Counted from the stretch's first letter, positions 15,692-23,968 are shown. The stretch: 33,136 nt of DNA from Syntrophobacterales bacterium (GCA_020060385.1 JAGVAH010000144.1:1-33136); one strand, 5' to 3'. Numbers and translations: made by a program. The notes: a model not told the origin generated them from the letters alone.

Positions 15692-16207
15692 GTGACTCGC
15701 AGCCGGTTTTTAGCCCTTCTCCTCCTCGCCGCCCTGGCGGGATGCGGCTACCGCCCCGTGGGCATGATGGACCACCGCTCCCCGGAAGCGGCCCCCTCTC
15801 TGGCCATTCCTCTGTTCGCCAACCGCTCCACCGAGGTGGGCATGGAATCCATTCTGGCCAATGCCATGATCCGGGCCTTTTCCCAGACCAAGGCCGTGCG
15901 GCTCACCACCAAACCCCAGGATGCCGAACTGGTGCTGGAAGGGAAAGTGGCCTTTGTGGAAAACAGCTCCGTGGCCTTTAATGATATTCAGAACTCCACG
16001 GTGCGGCGGGTGACCATCAAGGTGGACCTGAACCTGAAAAGGCGCAACACCGGCAAATCCTTGTGGAAGGATACCACGGTCATCCAGCAGGATTATGTGG
16101 CGGATCCCAACTACCAAATCGGCGAGACCCTGAAGAATCAGGGCATTAGACGGGCCGCAGCCACCCTGGCCCAGAAGGTCCTGGACAAGGTCTTGCTGGT
16201 GATTTAG
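15692..16207 (+). CDS. lptE: LPS-assembly lipoprotein LptE
   Basis: A 171-residue lipoprotein with the signal MTRSRFLALLLLAALAG-C18 and the GCGYRPVG start typical of LptE. LptE plugs the LptD barrel that places lipopolysaccharide in the outer membrane. SLAIPLFANRSTEVGMESIL matches the family's I-P-x-F-x-N core. Initiation is at GTG 15692 with GAGG 7 bases upstream. The place between leuS and holA is the standard LptE locus in Proteobacteria, which supports the call beyond the weak sequence signature. It implies a didermic, LPS-bearing cell. Confidence 0.9.
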   Translation: MTRSRFLALLLLAALAGCGYRPVGMMDHRSPEAAPSLAIPLFANRSTEVGMESILANAMIRAFSQTKAVRLTTKPQDAELVLEGKVAFVENSSVAFNDIQNSTVRRVTIKVDLNLKRRNTGKSLWKDTTVIQQDYVADPNYQIGETLKNQGIRRAAATLAQKVLDKVLLVI

Positions 16208-16209
16208 CG

Positions 16210-16279
16210 TAGGGCGGCGGGCACTGCCCGCCTATAGATTAATTGGTTTATCTTAAATGGTGGGCCAAGCCCACCCTAC
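16210..16279. repeat. Two hairpin repeats between lptE and holA
   Basis: AGGGCGGCGGGCACTGCCCG near 16210-16233 and GGTGGGCCAAGCCCACC plus CTAC at 16259-16279. The second ends 12 bases before the holA start codon, so no ribosome-binding site is visible there. Confidence 0.6.
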
Positions 16280-16291
16280 ATCAGCTCCGTC

Positions 16292-17293
16292 ATGTCCCAT
16301 CCAGTTTTGGAACGCCACCTGCAGCGCCAGACCCTTAAGCCCCTTTATCTTTTCTATGGGGACGAAGAGTTCCTCATGCTCCGGGCCCTGGAGCGCCTGG
16401 AAAGGGCCCTGGCCGGCCCGGAGGGCGACGCCCCGGTGAAGGTGATCCTGGAGGCCCAGGAAGTGGCCCTGCCGGACTTTCTGGCCCAGGCGCGGCTGAC
16501 CCCCCTGTGGGGGGCCGGGCAACTCCTGGTGCTGCGCCGGGCGGAGACTTACCCGGCCAATGCCTTGAAGACGATTCTCCAATATCTGGAGCATCCCGCG
16601 CCCCGGGCCTGGGTGGTGCTGCTGGCGCCGGGACTGAAGGCCCGGGATCTGGGGAAAAACGCCGTCTGGAAACGCCTCCAGGAAGGAGACGCCACCCTGG
16701 GTTTCTTGCGCTTGAAGGAGGGGGAACTGCAACAGTGGCTGGCCCGGGAAGCCCAGGCCCTGGGGAAGACTCTCAGCCTGGCCGCGGCCCGGCGCCTGAC
16801 GGAGATGGTGGGGGACAACCTCTCGGAATTGGCCCAGGAACTGGAGAAACTGGCCCTCTTTGCCGGAAAGGAAAAGAGCCTGACTCCCAACCTGGTAAGC
16901 CAGCTGGCCAGCCATAGCCGCACTTACAACATCTTCGCCCTGGTGGACGCCCTGGGCGACAAAGGCGCGCAAAAACGGCTTTCGGCCCTGGCCAACCTCC
17001 TGGACCTGGGGGAGAAGCCCGCCCGCATCCTGGTGATGCTGGCCCGGCAACTCCGCCTGCTCCTGCGCCTGAAGGACAGCCCGCCGGGCACCCCCCCGGA
17101 GGCCCTGGCCCGCTCCCTGGAAGTACCCCCCTGGAAAATGAAGGAACTATCCCAACAGGCCGCCCGCTTTACCGTCCCCACCCTCCAGACCCACCTCTGG
17201 CGCCTGCATCAAACCGACCGGCAACTGAAGACCAGCGCCGGCAATCCCAGATTGTGGCTGGAATGGTGCCTGCTGCAGATGGGACCGGGGTAA
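16292..17293 (+). CDS. holA: DNA polymerase III delta subunit
   Basis: A 333-residue clamp-loader wrench subunit. The N-terminus KPLYLFYGDEEFLMLRAL matches HolA (Y-L-F-x-G-x-E), followed by WGAGQLLVLRRAE and the ELAQELEKLALFAG helix; the late domain contains NIFALVDALGDK and RQLRLLLRLKD, typical of HolA domain III. Position after leuS-lptE is the conserved arrangement. No Shine-Dalgarno is visible because a hairpin repeat lies against the start; ATG 16292 keeps the family N-terminus. It converges on rpsT across a 139-bp gap. Confidence 0.93.
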   Translation: MSHPVLERHLQRQTLKPLYLFYGDEEFLMLRALERLERALAGPEGDAPVKVILEAQEVALPDFLAQARLTPLWGAGQLLVLRRAETYPANALKTILQYLEHPAPRAWVVLLAPGLKARDLGKNAVWKRLQEGDATLGFLRLKEGELQQWLAREAQALGKTLSLAAARRLTEMVGDNLSELAQELEKLALFAGKEKSLTPNLVSQLASHSRTYNIFALVDALGDKGAQKRLSALANLLDLGEKPARILVMLARQLRLLLRLKDSPPGTPPEALARSLEVPPWKMKELSQQAARFTVPTLQTHLWRLHQTDRQLKTSAGNPRLWLEWCLLQMGPG

Positions 17294-17301
17294 GAAAAAA
17301 G

Positions 17302-17436
17302 ATGCACCACCAAGACACCAAGAGCACCAGGGGGCACCAAGGAAGAGGAATTTTTATGTTTGGCGCTGGCCGCGCCAAACATAAAAATATTTCTTGGTGC
17401 ATCTTTGTGTCTTTGTGTCTTGGTGGTGTCTTTTAA
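17302..17436. repeat. Large inverted repeat with CACCAAGA/GTGTCTTT octamer flanks
   Basis: A perfect 16-bp-arm hairpin lies at 17350-17388 (ATTTTTATGTTTGGCG and its complement, 7-nt loop). It is flanked on the left by CACCAAGA-type units and on the right by CTTTGTGT, CTTTGTGT, CTTGGTGG units, an 8-bp rather than 7-bp period, which are complementary to the left side. It fills the convergent gap between holA and rpsT and could end transcription from both sides. Confidence 0.65.
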
Positions 17437-17702
17437 GCGCCTTGCAGGGCGTTGACCTGGCGGGTGAGGCGGGAGATCTTCCGGGCCGCGGCGCGCCAAT
17501 GCAGGGTGCCTTTGCCCGCGACCTGGGCGATGACGGGCACCGCCTTGACCAGCGCGCTCTCGGCGCCGGCTGCGTCCTTCTGGGCCAAAGCCTGGCGCAC
17601 TTCCCGCACCACGCCTTTCACCCGGGTCTTGCGGCTTTGGTTCCGAAGACGCCGCTTCTTATTCTGTCTGGCCCGTTTCAGGGCGGAAATGTGTCTGGCC
17701 AA
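17433..17702 (-). CDS. rpsT: 30S ribosomal protein S20
   Basis: An 89-residue, very basic S20 that binds 16S rRNA. HISALKRARQNKKRRLRNQSRK, then AAGAESALVKAVPVIAQVAGKGTLHWRAAARKISRLTR, are canonical (the AAxK GxxHxxxAARKxSRL core). The start is TTG 17702 with a strong GGAGG 8 bases upstream. A UUG start is also known in E. coli rpsT, where it is part of autoregulation, so the same may hold here. It has its own promoter, whose -35 overlaps the pgsA stop. Confidence 0.96.
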   Translation of the reverse strand: MARHISALKRARQNKKRRLRNQSRKTRVKGVVREVRQALAQKDAAGAESALVKAVPVIAQVAGKGTLHWRAAARKISRLTRQVNALQGA

Positions 17703-17732
17703 ATTAATGTCCTCCGCAAAAATGGTCCATAT

Positions 17733-17761
17733 ACTTTAACTTAAGAAATTCTGCAGGTCAA
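17733..17761 (-). promoter_or_regulatory. Probable rpsT promoter
   Basis: TTGACC (17761-17756), a 17-bp spacer and TAAAGT (17738-17733). The TTGA of the -35 contains the pgsA TGA stop. Confidence 0.55.
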
Positions 17762-18330
17762 GACTGTTGGCTTTCCGGATATTGCCGGAAGAAGGTCTGG
17801 AAATAACCGACCCCGGAGGTGAGGGTGACGATCAGGGCCAGCCAGAGCAAGCCCGTGCCCAACCGCTGGAAATCCAGGGCCTGATAGGGGTAATGCAGGA
17901 TCAAGGCGGTGAGCGCCACCATCTGCAGCAAGGTCTTGGTCTTGCCCCAGCGGTCCGGGGCCAGGATGATGCCCTCCGCCGCGGCCAGGGCCCGCAGGCC
18001 GGTGACCGCCAGTTCCCGGCCGATGATGACCACGGCCATCCAGGCGGGCACCCGGCCCAGAGGAATGAGCATGATCAGGGCCGCGGACACCAGCAGCTTA
18101 TCGGCCAGGGGGTCCATGAATTTCCCGAAGCGGCTCACCAATTGGTGGCGCCGGGCAATAAACCCGTCCAGAAAATCGGTGGCCCCCGCGGCCATGAAGA
18201 CCAAGGCTCCTAAAAAGCTGGCCCATTGCCCTTGAAAGCATAAAAGGACCATCACCACCGGGATGGCGACAATGCGCGCCCCGGTTAAGAGGTTGGGTAA
18301 ATTCCGGAAGTTGGTGGAACCCGATTCCAT
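17758..18330 (-). CDS. pgsA: CDP-diacylglycerol--glycerol-3-phosphate 3-phosphatidyltransferase
   Basis: A 190-residue integral membrane enzyme that makes phosphatidylglycerophosphate, the substrate of PgpA (3278-3769). The CDP-alcohol phosphatidyltransferase motif is intact: ATDFLDGFIARRHQLVSRFG, then KFMDPLADK, with the required D-G-A-R-G-D-D residues. The N-terminal NLPNLLTGARIVAIPV and the REL-VTGLR segment are PgsA hallmarks. Four to five membrane spans are visible. Its ATG begins 1 base after the fsa stop (TGATATG) with no ribosome site of its own, so it is probably translated by re-initiation. Confidence 0.94.
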   Translation of the reverse strand: MESGSTNFRNLPNLLTGARIVAIPVVMVLLCFQGQWASFLGALVFMAAGATDFLDGFIARRHQLVSRFGKFMDPLADKLLVSAALIMLIPLGRVPAWMAVVIIGRELAVTGLRALAAAEGIILAPDRWGKTKTLLQMVALTALILHYPYQALDFQRLGTGLLWLALIVTLTSGVGYFQTFFRQYPESQQS

Positions 18331-18331
18331 A

Positions 18332-18988
18332 TCAGCCGCGCACGCGCTCCCAATCCTCTAGAAACTTTTTCAAGCCCGCATCCGTCAGGGGATGCTTCAT
18401 CAGCTGCATAATCACCCCGAAGGGCACGGTGGCGATGTCCGCGCCCGCCAGGGCCGCCTCCAGGACATGGAGGGGATTGCGGATGCTGGCGACGATGATT
18501 TCCGTGTCAAACCCGTAATTTTCGAAGATGGTGAGGGTCTGCTCCACGATCTCCATGCCCCGTTGGGAGATGTCGTCCAGGCGGCCGATGAAGGGGCTGA
18601 CGAAGGCCGCGCCCGCCTTGGCCGCCAGCATGGCCTGGACGGGTTGGAAGATCAGGGTGACGTTCACCTTGATCCCTTCCTCCGCCAGGACCCGGGTGGC
18701 CTTCAGACCCTCCGGGGTCATGGGGATCTTCACCGCCACATGTTCGTGGATCTTGGCCAGATGCCGGCCCTGGGCCAACATGCCCGCCGCATCGGTGGCC
18801 GTCACCTCGGCGCTCACCGGCCCCTGCACCAATTCACAGATTTGCCGGATCAGGTCTTCAAACTGCTGGTCGGTCTTGATCCCCACCTTGGCGCACAGGC
18901 TGGGATTAGTGGTCACTCCATCCACCAGGCCCAAGCCGTGAGCCTCGCGAATCTCCTGAAAATCGGCCGTGTCGATGAAGAATTTCAT
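18332..18988 (-). CDS. fsa: Fructose-6-phosphate aldolase / transaldolase-like (Fsa/TalC type)
   Basis: A 218-residue short-form transaldolase. [29 protein letters not shown], the Schiff-base lysine K87 in [15 protein letters not shown], the [20 protein letters not shown] segment and [10 protein letters not shown] are all present. This subfamily works either as a transaldolase in the pentose-phosphate pathway or as fructose-6-phosphate aldolase; the sequence alone does not settle which. Ribosome site AAGGAG, 5 nt before the ATG. It is tightly packed between the TRASH-type gene and pgsA. Confidence 0.93.
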   Translation of the reverse strand: MKFFIDTADFQEIREAHGLGLVDGVTTNPSLCAKVGIKTDQQFEDLIRQICELVQGPVSAEVTATDAAGMLAQGRHLAKIHEHVAVKIPMTPEGLKATRVLAEEGIKVNVTLIFQPVQAMLAAKAGAAFVSPFIGRLDDISQRGMEIVEQTLTIFENYGFDTEIIVASIRNPLHVLEAALAGADIATVPFGVIMQLMKHPLTDAGLKKFLEDWERVRG

Positions 18989-19012
18989 AATGACTCCTTA
19001 TGTTATCATAGT

Positions 19013-19273
19013 TCATCTGGGCCCACTACGCCGGAAGCGTTGCAAGCAGCCCTCGGAGCAGAAAAAATAATCCTGGCCGTCCCGGCGCCACTTCAAGGCT
19101 TCCTTCCGGGGAATAAAGGTGCCGCAGATAGGGTCCTTAACCAGCACCTCCGGCTCATTTAACCGCGTCTCCTGGGAGCCGGAAGCCCCCGGCTGGAGGA
19201 ATTGCCGGACCTTCTTGAAGAGGCTGTAGGCCAGATAACCCGCCAATATTGCCAAAAGTACACGCCAGGCCAA
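19013..19273 (-). CDS. Small membrane-anchored TRASH/YHS-type metal-binding protein
   Basis: An 86-residue protein. A membrane span at residues 3-19 (WRVLLAILAGYLAYSLF) is followed by a linker and a cysteine domain C50-x21-C72-x3-C76 in DPICGTFIPRKEAL and YFFCSEGCLQRF. That spacing matches the TRASH motif (C-x19-22-C-x3-C) linked with metal sensing or trafficking; YHS domains are close. Such small proteins commonly sit near folK or fsa in deltaproteobacteria. It uses a TTG start (19273) with GAGG just upstream, 12 bases after the folK stop. Metal binding is predicted only. Confidence 0.82.
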   Translation of the reverse strand: MAWRVLLAILAGYLAYSLFKKVRQFLQPGASGSQETRLNEPEVLVKDPICGTFIPRKEALKWRRDGQDYFFCSEGCLQRFRRSGPR

Positions 19274-19285
19274 AGTTCCTCTCTT

Positions 19286-19816
19286 TTATCCCCCTGCGGG
19301 TTGCACCGCGTCCCGCGCCTGGGCATCCAACTCCGCCAACAGCTCCCCTGCCGTCTTCCCCAGGACCGGATGCCAGGCCTGGGGGGCAATCTCCGCCAGG
19401 GGCACCAGGACAAAGGCCCGGCAGTGCATCTCCGGGTGGGGGAGCACCAGCTCCGGCCCGGAGATGATCACCCCGTCATACAAGAGCAGATCCAGGTCGA
19501 TGACCCGGGGGCCCCAGTGCTCTCCCCGGACCCGCCCCAGGTCCTCCTCCACCTGCCGGAGCACCCGCAGCAACTCTTCCGGTTCCAGCCGGGTGCGCAC
19601 CTGGGCCACGGCATTGACATACCAGGGCTGGTCCGGGGGGCCCAGGGGCGGGTTCAGGTAAAAGGCGGAGGCCTTTAAGAGCTCCACTTCCTCCGCGGCC
19701 GCCAGTCTTGCCAGGGCCTCCTGCAACTGCCGGCGGGGGTCGCCCAGGTTGGCCCCCAGGCCCACGTAAGCCACCACCGGCTTCAATTCCGTGATGGCCG
19801 CAGGTCCCAGAGGCAT
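19286..19816 (-). CDS. folK: 2-amino-4-hydroxy-6-hydroxymethyldihydropteridine pyrophosphokinase
   Basis: FolK (176 residues) transfers pyrophosphate from ATP to the pterin precursor in folate synthesis. AYVGLGANLGDPRRQLQEAL, YLNPPLGPPDQPWYVNAV, WGPRVIDLDLLLYDG (the D-x-D metal site) and LVLPHPEMHCRAFVLVPLAEI (H-P-x-x-x-x-R-x-F-V) are complete. The start at ATG 19816 lacks a clear ribosome site, and the true start could be one of the GTG codons a few residues later. It is in a tight run folK-TRASH-fsa-pgsA. Confidence 0.95.
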   Translation of the reverse strand: MPLGPAAITELKPVVAYVGLGANLGDPRRQLQEALARLAAAEEVELLKASAFYLNPPLGPPDQPWYVNAVAQVRTRLEPEELLRVLRQVEEDLGRVRGEHWGPRVIDLDLLLYDGVIISGPELVLPHPEMHCRAFVLVPLAEIAPQAWHPVLGKTAGELLAELDAQARDAVQPAGG

Positions 19817-19842
19817 GGCTTAATCTGCAAGTCCCTAAAAAA

Positions 19843-20736
19843 TCAATTGGTTTTAATCCAGAAGGAGGCCCCGGGATTGCCAGGGGCCTGCATTTCCGGA
19901 CTCCGCACAGGAGTGAGAATCTGTATTAATTCCGGATCATTGGCAATAAAAAAGTTGGGCTGAAGAATATGGAACCTGTCGGTATTGGCCAAGAGATAGG
20001 CCGCCAGCAGATATTGTTCCGAGAAATATTTATCCTCCCACCCCGGCAGATAATCATAAGGCAGGAAGATATCATGAAAATGTACCAAGACATTGGCTTG
20101 GAGCCGGGGCAAAACATCCAAAAAGGCCACGGTGACGTCGGAGTTCATAAAACATCGATGGGAATTGTCGATAAAAAGGAGGTCATTCTCCTCCAAGTCC
20201 GCAAAAATCTGCAAATCCACCTCTTCCAGGCCCTGTCTAATAACCACATCGCAGAGCTGATCGATTTCCGCCCGGGGGTGGGGGTCCAGGGAAATAATCT
20301 TGGTTTTTAACTGATGGTTACTGATTGCCGTTCTGGCAAATTTCGTGGAGTTTCCCGAACCCACTTCCAGATAGGTCTTAGGCTCATAGCGGCACAGGAA
20401 GGCATATAAGGCCATGGCGTCCAATGCCGGCAACCATTCATTCAACCAAAAAGGGCTCAGGGAAGATTCCGGGGCCATTAGGGGAATTTTCTGGAAATAT
20501 TCCTTAAATTCCAGAATATTTTCTAAATTGATCTTATAAGTATCTCTATTTTTGTTGATTATCTCATATAAAAGGGGATGGGGCGGGTTGCCAAAGCCGT
20601 ATCTGGGTTTGGAAATCACCTGGTAATCATTGACAGCCGGATATCCTTCGGCCAGCAGGGCAGCTTTACAGATGCCTAAATGCTTGCGGAGAAAATTGAC
20701 GATTAATGATTTGGCAATTGCTTTTATTTTATTCAA
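19843..20736 (-). CDS. Class I SAM-dependent methyltransferase (Methyltransf_24-like)
   Basis: A 297-residue protein. The Rossmann methyltransferase core lies in the middle: TYLEVGSGNSTKFARTAI (motif I, binds S-adenosylmethionine), KIISLDPHPRAEIDQL (acidic residue for the ribose), NDLLFIDNSHRCF and VLVHFHDIFLPYDYLPGW. The V-H-F-H-D-I-F pattern is usual in enzymes modifying sugars or small molecules near cell-surface gene clusters. The first ~90 residues are unassigned. The start is TTG 20736, because an in-frame stop lies directly upstream and no ATG occurs nearby. The gene is more AT-rich than its neighbours dapL and folK. Substrate unknown. Confidence 0.78.
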   Translation of the reverse strand: MNKIKAIAKSLIVNFLRKHLGICKAALLAEGYPAVNDYQVISKPRYGFGNPPHPLLYEIINKNRDTYKINLENILEFKEYFQKIPLMAPESSLSPFWLNEWLPALDAMALYAFLCRYEPKTYLEVGSGNSTKFARTAISNHQLKTKIISLDPHPRAEIDQLCDVVIRQGLEEVDLQIFADLEENDLLFIDNSHRCFMNSDVTVAFLDVLPRLQANVLVHFHDIFLPYDYLPGWEDKYFSEQYLLAAYLLANTDRFHILQPNFFIANDPELIQILTPVRSPEMQAPGNPGASFWIKTN

Positions 20737-20756
20737 GGTCCATCAGCCTTGGGGGG

Positions 20757-21926
20757 TCATCCCAGCCTTTGCAGACGCTCCAGGGCTTCTGCCAGCCTCT
20801 CCTGGGGCACGGTGAGGGCCAGGCGCACATAGCCTTCCCCAGGAGCCCCCAGGCCCATGCCGGGAATGGTGACGATGCCCGCCTGCTCCAAAAGATGGGT
20901 GGTAAAGCCCATGGAGTCCATCCCCGGGGGCACCGTTAGCCAAACATAGAAGGTGGCCTTGGGAAACTCCACGTCGTAGCCCAGCTTCTGCAGCCCTCCC
21001 ACCAGCAGGTCCCGGCGGGCCTGAATGATGGCGCAGTTTTCCCGGACAAAGCTCTGGTCCGAATCCAGGGCGGCGGTGCCTGCCAGCTGGATGGCGTCGA
21101 AGGCCCCGGAATCGATGTTGCTCTTGATCTTCCCCAACGCCGCCAACACCTCTTTGTTGCCCACGGCCATGCCCAGACGCCAGCCGGTCATATTATAGGT
21201 CTTGGAGAGGGAATGGAACTCGATGCCCACTTCCCGGGCCCCGGGCACTTCCAGGAAACTGGGGGGCTGAAAGCCGTCGAAGGCCAGCTCGGTGTACGCG
21301 GCGTCATGCACGGCAATAATTTTATATTCCCGGCAAAAATCCACCATGCGGGTGAAAAACCCCTTATCCGCCACGGCCGCGGTGGGGTTGTTGGGGTAGT
21401 TGAAGAAAAAGGCCTTGGCATCCCGGGCCGTCAAAGGATCGATGTCGTGGAAATCCGGGAGAAAGGCGTTTTCCCGGACCAAGGGCACAAAATGGCTGTA
21501 GGCCCCGGCAAAGAGGCTGCCCATCTGGTAGACGGGGTAGCCCGGGCTGGTCATGAGGTTGATGTCCTCTGGATTGTTGATCCCTAAGGGCAGGTGGGCG
21601 ATGCCTTCCTTGGAGCCGATGAGGGTGAGGACCTCAGCCTCAGGGTCCAGCTCCACGCCGAAACGCTTGAGGTACCAGCGGGCCACGGCCTCCCGGAAAC
21701 CCTTCATGCCGGAATAGGCCGGGTAGCGGTGGGTCCCGGGGTCGGCCACCGCTTCTTTCATCTTCTCGACGATGAAGGCAGGCGTGGGCAAATCAGGGTC
21801 CCCCACTCCCAAATCGATGATGTCCACGCCTTTGGCCTTGACCTCGGCCTTCTTGTCGTCAATGGCCTTGAACAGGTAAGGAGGAATCTGCTTTAAGCGT
21901 TCCGCCGGCTCGAAAAACTGGGTCAT
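20757..21926 (-). CDS. dapL: LL-diaminopimelate aminotransferase
   Basis: A PLP class I/II aminotransferase of 389 residues, making LL-diaminopimelate from tetrahydrodipicolinate and glutamate in one step and so bypassing DapD, DapC and DapE. Motifs: [57 protein letters not shown] and the PLP lysine K242 in [16 protein letters not shown]. Context confirms the role: dapB, dapA, dapF and lysA lie upstream on the same strand. Its ATG overlaps the stop of the fumarylacetoacetase-fold gene (ATGA), so the two are translationally coupled. Confidence 0.95.
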   Translation of the reverse strand: MTQFFEPAERLKQIPPYLFKAIDDKKAEVKAKGVDIIDLGVGDPDLPTPAFIVEKMKEAVADPGTHRYPAYSGMKGFREAVARWYLKRFGVELDPEAEVLTLIGSKEGIAHLPLGINNPEDINLMTSPGYPVYQMGSLFAGAYSHFVPLVRENAFLPDFHDIDPLTARDAKAFFFNYPNNPTAAVADKGFFTRMVDFCREYKIIAVHDAAYTELAFDGFQPPSFLEVPGAREVGIEFHSLSKTYNMTGWRLGMAVGNKEVLAALGKIKSNIDSGAFDAIQLAGTAALDSDQSFVRENCAIIQARRDLLVGGLQKLGYDVEFPKATFYVWLTVPPGMDSMGFTTHLLEQAGIVTIPGMGLGAPGEGYVRLALTVPQERLAEALERLQRLG

Positions 21927-22702
21927 GCCTTCACCCTTTCCGCCACGACTTGATTGCGCAAGGTACCGATCTTTTCCACCTTGATCTCCACCACGTCGCC
22001 CACCTGCATGGGACCGATGCCCGAAGGGGTGCCGGTGGCGATGACGTCCCCGGGCAGCAGGGTCATGATTCGGGAGATAAAGGAGATCAGGGTGGCCACC
22101 CCGAAAACCATGTTGCTGGTGTTGGAGTGCTGCTTCCTGGCCCCATTGAGGACCGCTTCCACTTCCAGGCGGTCTGGATCCCCGATATCCGTTTCTATCC
22201 AGGGACCCATGGCCGCAAAGGTGTCGAACCCCTTGGCCCGGGTGAACTGGCCGTCCTTCTTCTGGAGGTCCCGGGCGGTGACGTCGTTGAAACAGGTATA
22301 GCCCAGGACGTAGTCGAAGGCTTTCTCCTCCGGCACGTGCCGGGCCGTCTTGCCCAGGACCACGGCCAGTTCCGCTTCATAATCCACCCGCCGGGACATG
22401 GCGGGATAGACGATGACCTCATCCGGGCCGATAACCGCGGTGCTGGGCTTCATAAAAATCAGGGGTTCATCCGGCACCGGGTTGCCGAATTCCGCGGCAT
22501 GATCCCGGTAGTTCAATCCCAGGGCGATGATTTTGCTGGGTTCGCAGGGGGCCAGCAAGGTGACTTCCGGCAGAGACATGACTTCCCCGGTGGTATTGGC
22601 CAGACCGCCCTCATAGGGAAGTCCCCAGAGGACGGAGATTTTCTCCCCATCCAGAATGCCGTAAGCGGTCCGGCCCATCTGCTCGAAACGTATTAGACGC
22701 AT
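21923..22702 (-). CDS. Fumarylacetoacetate hydrolase-family enzyme
   Basis: A 259-residue single-domain FAH protein. [30 protein letters not shown], the metal-ligand stretch [16 protein letters not shown], the [14 protein letters not shown] segment and [14 protein letters not shown] are diagnostic. Members hydrolyse or decarboxylate beta-diketo acids, isomerise hydroxyhepta-dienedioate, or act on oxaloacetate (FAHD1 type). The natural reaction is not readable here. Its coupling to dapL hints at clean-up of a keto-acid by-product of lysine synthesis, which is speculation. The upstream ribosome site is weak; the 444-bp gap upstream is packed with repeats. Confidence 0.93.
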   Translation of the reverse strand: MRLIRFEQMGRTAYGILDGEKISVLWGLPYEGGLANTTGEVMSLPEVTLLAPCEPSKIIALGLNYRDHAAEFGNPVPDEPLIFMKPSTAVIGPDEVIVYPAMSRRVDYEAELAVVLGKTARHVPEEKAFDYVLGYTCFNDVTARDLQKKDGQFTRAKGFDTFAAMGPWIETDIGDPDRLEVEAVLNGARKQHSNTSNMVFGVATLISFISRIMTLLPGDVIATGTPSGIGPMQVGDVVEIKVEKIGTLRNQVVAERVKA

Positions 22703-22820
22703 AACATGAAAACTTTATGGCCGTGTGGCGAAATCAATATGGCCATCCTTTAGGAGCCATTGGCCCGCCCGCAAATTATCAAACAAGGAGGTGGGCATCC
22801 TCGCCTGCCCTGGCAGTCCT

Positions 22821-22840
22821 CACAGGCTGGAAAGCCTGTG
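22821..22840. repeat. CACAGGCT hairpin repeat
   Basis: CACAGGCT-ggaa-AGCCTGTG, a perfect 8-bp stem. It shares the AGGCTGGAAAGCCT core with the hairpin at 283-308. Confidence 0.6.
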
Positions 22841-22851
22841 CCTACTACTCA

Positions 22852-22937
22852 ATACCCCCCTTTTCTAAAGGGGGGCAGGGGGGATTATACTGCGCCTCAA
22901 AAATCCCCCTAAATCCCCCTTTAGGAAAGGGGGACTT
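22852..22937. repeat. AAATCCCCC/GGGGGATTT element
   Basis: ATACCCCCCTTTTCTAAAGG with GGGGCAGGGGGGATTATA, then AAAATCCCCCTAAATCCCCC and TTTAGGAAAGGGGGACTTT. Same family as 11280 and 25773. Confidence 0.75.
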
Positions 22938-22972
22938 TAAACATCCTCTCCACTTAAGCTATATAAGTAATC

Positions 22973-22993
22973 GGTGGGCCATGCCCACCCTAC
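22973..22993. repeat. GGTGGGC hairpin repeat
   Basis: GGTGGGCCATGCCCACC plus CTAC, identical to 431-451. Confidence 0.65.
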
Positions 22994-23005
22994 CCCAATA
23001 ATTTC

Positions 23006-23099
23006 TGTCATTCTGAACGGAGCGCAGCGGAGTGAAGAATCTCTATTTTCCCGCGGAGTTAGAGATTCTTCGGTCGCCTGCGGCTCCCTCAGAATGACA
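23006..23099. repeat. GTCATTCTGAG/CAGAATGACA inverted-repeat element
   Basis: TGTCATTCTGAACGGAGCGC at the left and CGGCTCCCTCAGAATGACA at the right, with GAAGAATCTC and GAGATTCTTC inside. It is inverted relative to the 6643 copy. Confidence 0.8.
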
Positions 23100-23111
23100 A
23101 CTTCGATTCTT

Positions 23112-23146
23112 AGCTTTAAGCTGACGGCTGATAGCTGACGGCTTTC
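23112..23146. repeat. Heptanucleotide array, AGCTGAC class
   Basis: AGCTTTA, AGCTGAC, GGCTGAT, AGCTGAC, GGCTTTC: five units in phase. The array ends exactly at the base before the dapB stop codon (23149-23147). Confidence 0.85.
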
Positions 23147-23950
23147 TTACTTCAACCCCAAGACATCCTGCATATCATAGAGCCCCGGGGACTGGCCCAC
23201 GATCCACAACGCGGCCCGGACCGCGCCCCGGGCGAAGTTGTCCCGGCTGTGGGCCCGGTGGATGATCTCCAGTCGCTCCCCCATGCCCCCGAAGAGCACG
23301 GTATGCTCACCGACGATATCCCCGGCCCGCACGGTCTGCACCCCGATCTCCTGGGGGGTGCGCTCGCCGATGATGCCTTTGCGGGCATAGACCCCCACCT
23401 GCTCCAGATCCCGGTCCAGGGCCTGGGCGATGACCTGGGCCAATTTCAGGGCCGTGCCGCTGGGCGCGTCCTTCTTCAGGCGGTGGTGGGCCTCCACGAT
23501 CTCCACGTCGTAGCCGGAGCTCAAGACCCGGGCGATATCCCCCACCACCTTGAACATCAGGTTCACGCCCACGCTCATGTTGGGGGCGAAGACCAGCCGG
23601 GTGCGGGCGGCCAGGGCTTGGATGGCGGCGATCTGCTCCGGGGAGCAGCCGGTGGTGCCCATGACCATGGCCTTGCCTGCGTCCGCCACGGCTTGCAGGT
23701 GAATCAAGGACGGCTCGGGATGGGTGAACTCGATGAGCACGTCACCCTGGGGCAGGACCTCGGCCAGGGACCCGGAAATCTTAATGCCCTTGGCCGGGAG
23801 ACCCACCACCTCCCCCACTTCTTTGCCCACTGCGGGATGATCCGGGCGCTCCACTGCTGCGGCCAGAGTGATGCCTTCCACCCCTTCCAGCATGTGGATG
23901 ATGCGGCCCCCCATGCGCCCGGCAGCCCCGGAAACGATGGCCCGTACCAT
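23147..23950 (-). CDS. dapB: 4-hydroxy-tetrahydrodipicolinate reductase
   Basis: DapB (267 residues) reduces the DapA product with NAD(P)H to tetrahydrodipicolinate. The nucleotide-binding VSGAAGRMGGRI, the GTTGCSPEQIAAI stretch, FAPNMSVGVNLMF and the substrate motif EAHHRLKKDAPSGTAL are complete. Start ATG 23950 has GGGAGG 4 bases upstream. The gap to dapA upstream is 86 bp and is filled by paired heptad arrays; the stop codon touches another array. It is the last gene of the dapF-dapA-dapB block before the repeat-packed gap that separates it from the FAH gene and dapL. Confidence 0.96.
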   Translation of the reverse strand: MVRAIVSGAAGRMGGRIIHMLEGVEGITLAAAVERPDHPAVGKEVGEVVGLPAKGIKISGSLAEVLPQGDVLIEFTHPEPSLIHLQAVADAGKAMVMGTTGCSPEQIAAIQALAARTRLVFAPNMSVGVNLMFKVVGDIARVLSSGYDVEIVEAHHRLKKDAPSGTALKLAQVIAQALDRDLEQVGVYARKGIIGERTPQEIGVQTVRAGDIVGEHTVLFGGMGERLEIIHRAHSRDNFARGAVRAALWIVGQSPGLYDMQDVLGLK

Positions 23951-23968
23951 AAAGCCTCCCTAAAAACA

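Noticed and set aside
22703-23146. A lysine riboswitch or attenuator upstream of the dapL unit
   Set aside because: The gap consists of dispersed repeats, and I could not see the conserved riboswitch core.
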